From Litoreibacter sp. (GTDB taxonomy: Bacteria > Pseudomonadota > Alphaproteobacteria > Rhodobacterales > Rhodobacteraceae): a stretch of DNA of 37,160 nt. Shown here piece by piece: positions 35,116-37,160 of the stretch. The DNA is taken from contig JAPORH010000236.1 of assembly GCA_026710325.1 (NCBI GenBank), forward strand, positions 1-37,160. Reading direction: 5' to 3'. Position 1 is the first letter of the stretch. Every line of letters begins with the position of its first letter. The notes beneath the pieces are model-generated. The model was not told where the DNA came from and made no database searches. It saw only the letters and a program-made list of their open reading frames with translations. The position numbers were made by a program, and so were the translations under genes.

Positions 35116-35522
35116 TTCTGATCGAACAGGCGCGCGGCAATCACGGCGAACCCGCCAAGGGCGATATGCGGCGTGTTTGCGGCGAGCTTGATCAGGAAGC
35201 TCGGATATTCATAGAAGCCGTAAACGAAGATGCCGAAATCCAGATAGCCCGAACCAGTGGCAAGCCCCATCGCTCCATCCAGCAAATAGGCGGCGCCGAA
35301 CCAGATGAGAAAGAGTTTAGACGCGCGGTGGGAGAGCAGCCCGGCGATAAGCGCCCAGAGCCCGGAGGCCACGTGGAGGCTGTCATCAAAGAGATCGAGG
35401 GCGAAGACCCCGAAGGCGCGGCCCTGATCGTCGATGATGCCGGGGATCGGCAGGTAGTTGAGCGAGGCGGCGGCGAAGAGCACCACCGCATATCCAAAGG
35501 CAATTTTGCGAAGCGCGGTCAT
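35112..35522 (-). CDS. Four-helix membrane protein (DUF4383-like)
   Basis: A 136-residue membrane protein with four hydrophobic segments, near residues 5-25, 43-62, 68-88 and 110-130. The segment DSLHVASGLWALIAGLL and the following YLLDGAMGL recall DUF4383/DoxX-like proteins, but the match is weak. ATG 35522 lies one base after the oxidoreductase stop. Its position in the operon suggests a membrane partner for the exported oxidoreductase, for example a quinone or electron link; this is inference. Confidence 0.7.
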   Translation of the reverse strand: MTALRKIAFGYAVVLFAAASLNYLPIPGIIDDQGRAFGVFALDLFDDSLHVASGLWALIAGLLSHRASKLFLIWFGAAYLLDGAMGLATGSGYLDFGIFVYGFYEYPSFLIKLAANTPHIALGGFAVIAARLFDQK

Positions 35523-35523
35523 G

Positions 35524-37011
35524 TCAGACCCTCCCGATATATTGGTCCCAGAGCGCGTTTCGGAACAGAAGTTTGGGGTCCATGGCGCGTTTCTTGGCCG
35601 CAAATGGCCGCAAGCCGGCGTAGCCCGCTGCGATCTGATCTGGCCGAGCATGGAGGCGGTAGGGCAGATAGTAAGTGCCGCCCAACCGGATGGCCGCGTC
35701 GATCAGCGCTTGGGTCATGCGCTTTGCGTCTTCCTCCGCCCGCAGTGACTTTTCCTGGCTGAAGAGCATGACGGCGGCGATGCGTTCCACTGGGGCGTAG
35801 CCGAGCCAGGCCTCATTGTCGGGCTGCACGTAACGCAGGGTGATGTTGAGAAGTTCCTGATAGGAAGATGGGATGATCTCCCGGCAGGCGGCGATGAACG
35901 CGCCGAAGTTTTCCGGGCTGATAAAATATTCGTGCAGAATGTCTGTGCGATCCGGGTCGCGGTCGTCGAGCGTGATGACGGGCTCGTTCAGCAGCGCGTT
36001 ACGGGTTGTGGCCCCACCACCGATGCGGGGGCCGAGGCTTGATTCGAACCACCAGCGCCCATGTTTGGCAATGTCGGAACCCAGCTGCGCCCGGAAGATG
36101 TCGCGTGCCCGTCGGCTGAGCCAGCCTGAGCCGGGCGCCGGGGGCAGGTCGGATTGATCGGCCGTGGGGCGATAGGTGATCATCATCGCCTGCTCCAGGA
36201 AACGGTCCTTGGAGATGTCCATGCGCCCGTATGCCATTTGCACGCCGGTGATGCCTTTGATGGCGCGGACGAATTCTGGGCCGAAATTCAGTGGTTCAAC
36301 CATCTCAAATGTGGGTTCAAGGCGCGCATTTGGCACCATATCGATTTCCATCTCGGTGATGATGCCAATCAGGCCGTAGCCGCCCATGGCTGCAAAGAAG
36401 ATATCGGCATTCTCCGTGCGAGAGGCTGTGACCAGCTGCCCGTCGGCCAACATGATCTGGATGGAACGCACTGTGTGTCCCATGGGCCCAAAGGGCACAG
36501 GCCAGCCATGTGCGTTGACCGAATAGGTCGCGGCCACGCCGAAATCATTGTTGGATTGCATAACGGCCGGTGAGAAACCCGCGGCGTCCAGTTTTGCAAT
36601 GACAGTTGACCACCGGGTGCCTGCGCCAGTTCGGAATGTTAGTGCGGATGCGTCTAGCTCAAGCCAGTCATGCGCGAATGTGTAGGTCGTCCCCCCACCG
36701 GCCATGGATTGCCCCCCCATGGAGTGACGCGCGGCCGAGGCAATAACTGGGCGGCGTTCACTTTCGGCGGCCTTCAGTTCGGCGCGGAGGGCCGCAAGGT
36801 TTTCTGCGCCGAAATTGTCTGTGACGGTGATATGTTTGGCGACCTTGGTCGGCGAAAGCTCGGAGGCATCATTTAAGAGCAGCGGATCGCCCATTGGGGC
36901 CGAGAGCCGTGTTCCGACCGGGATCGGGTCCGTGTGATAGCTGTTTACGGCCCAACCGCCCAAAAGCGCGCCAGTGCCGAGCAGGAAAGCCCTGCGGCTG
37001 TTTTTACTCAT
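35524..37011 (-). CDS. Tat-exported FAD-binding oxidoreductase (PCMH/ALO-like)
   Basis: A 495-residue flavoprotein. The N-terminus has a twin-arginine signal (SRRAFLLGTGALLGG), so it is folded before export to the periplasm. The PCMH-type FAD-binding domain covers about residues 60-240: ARHSMGGQSM offers a His in the place used for covalent FAD in cytokinin dehydrogenase and aldonolactone oxidases, and MQSNNDFGVAATYSVNAHG and GGYGLIGIITEMEI are further FAD-contact blocks. The C-terminus (AKKRAMDPKLLFRNALWDQY) matches the closing motif of lactone/alditol oxidases. Substrate unknown. Start ATG 37011 (MSKNSRRAF); the in-frame ATG at 37056 would bury the Tat motif. It opens the three-gene operon. 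Confidence 0.85.
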   Translation of the reverse strand: MSKNSRRAFLLGTGALLGGWAVNSYHTDPIPVGTRLSAPMGDPLLLNDASELSPTKVAKHITVTDNFGAENLAALRAELKAAESERRPVIASAARHSMGGQSMAGGGTTYTFAHDWLELDASALTFRTGAGTRWSTVIAKLDAAGFSPAVMQSNNDFGVAATYSVNAHGWPVPFGPMGHTVRSIQIMLADGQLVTASRTENADIFFAAMGGYGLIGIITEMEIDMVPNARLEPTFEMVEPLNFGPEFVRAIKGITGVQMAYGRMDISKDRFLEQAMMITYRPTADQSDLPPAPGSGWLSRRARDIFRAQLGSDIAKHGRWWFESSLGPRIGGGATTRNALLNEPVITLDDRDPDRTDILHEYFISPENFGAFIAACREIIPSSYQELLNITLRYVQPDNEAWLGYAPVERIAAVMLFSQEKSLRAEEDAKRMTQALIDAAIRLGGTYYLPYRLHARPDQIAAGYAGLRPFAAKKRAMDPKLLFRNALWDQYIGRV

Positions 37012-37111
37012 GTCTGCCTCATTGCCCCGGTTTTTGATATCGGGGGTTTTGGGCAAGGTTAACGGGACAGGGTTGAGTCGGTCAAAGGGGGGCTACGCGA
37101 ATTGTTTTCGC

Positions 37112-37158
37112 TGCGGCTTTGCCGCATCGACCCGCGCCCTCGGCTGTGCCTCGGGCGC
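37112..37158. repeat. REP-like double hairpin at the window end
   Basis: TGCGGC-TTT-GCCGCA (37112-37126) is a perfect six-base-pair hairpin. It is followed by a second one whose outer arms are GCGCCC (37134-37139) and GGGCGC (37153-37158), with a three-pair GGC/GCC inner stem. The window's last nine bases CGGGCGCTT equal its first nine, so this may be one of many dispersed palindromic elements in the genome. Confidence 0.45.
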
Positions 37159-37160
37159 TT

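Noticed and set aside
18097-37011. A cytokinin system made of the LOG-family gene and the FAD oxidase
   Set aside because: The genes are about 17 kb apart, the oxidase C-terminus looks like a lactone/alditol oxidase and LOG proteins are widespread in bacteria without hormone roles.
1-37160. Mobile elements, CRISPR, tRNA, toxin-antitoxin or phage defence genes
   Set aside because: No transposase, integrase, repeat-spacer array, cloverleaf or known defence domain was found on either strand.

Overview
The window is high-GC, densely packed bacterial chromosome. It most likely comes from a Rhodobacterales (Roseobacter-group) alphaproteobacterium. Pointers to this are a VPLPA-CTERM sorting tail, Hint-domain proteins, a response-regulator/PP2C phosphatase of the RbaY type beside an Hpt protein, and an alphaproteobacterial-looking heat-shock promoter in front of hslO. 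I see no tRNA, rRNA, CRISPR array, transposase, integrase or phage gene. Most of the window is ordinary core genome, with a few poorly described loci. No stretch longer than about 290 bases lacks a gene.

Left part (1-8.7 kb). A minus-strand operon hslO - CoA-type Nudix - cca - LysE exporter is joined by short overlaps. A divergent Nudix gene follows. Next comes a REC-PP2C phosphatase gene split by a one-base frameshift in a run of five C, with a divergent Hpt phosphotransfer gene beside it. Then come ilvA (threonine ammonia-lyase) and argG, divergently placed.

Middle (8.7-24.5 kb). A membrane-anchored protein of unknown function and a sulfotransferase-like protein are followed by a yjgN (DUF898)/M48 peptidase pair and a periplasmic msrA. 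Opposite these runs a minus-strand set: acyl-CoA thioesterase, UMF1-type MFS carrier, mepA and a phytase-like esterase. The phytase-like gene seems to begin at a rare ATC codon. A 33-bp near-perfect palindrome lies between the thioesterase and the MFS gene. After yggT and a LOG-family gene come a VPLPA-CTERM surface protein with a clear terminator, dapD with two unknown genes, and two Hint-domain genes. The large Hint protein keeps its catalytic Cys; the small one appears to have lost it.

Right part (24.6-37.2 kb). dapE overlaps a TIGR04282-type glycosyltransferase gene. rnr (RNase R), an MltB-like lytic transglycosylase and typA/bipA follow on the plus strand. On the minus strand are an EamA exporter with a VOC protein, a MOSC protein with a small membrane protein, and a compact three-gene operon: Tat-exported FAD oxidoreductase, four-helix membrane protein, anchored protein of unknown function.

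Themes. Lysine/diaminopimelate and cell-wall functions recur (dapD, dapE, mepA, lytic transglycosylase), as do protein repair and quality control (hslO, msrA, M48). The best leads for new biology are the Hint pair, the 33-bp palindrome, the ATC start, the frameshifted phosphatase and the FAD-oxidoreductase operon. A 32-bp intergenic repeat occurs twice, and both ends of the window carry the same nine bases next to a REP-like double hairpin.
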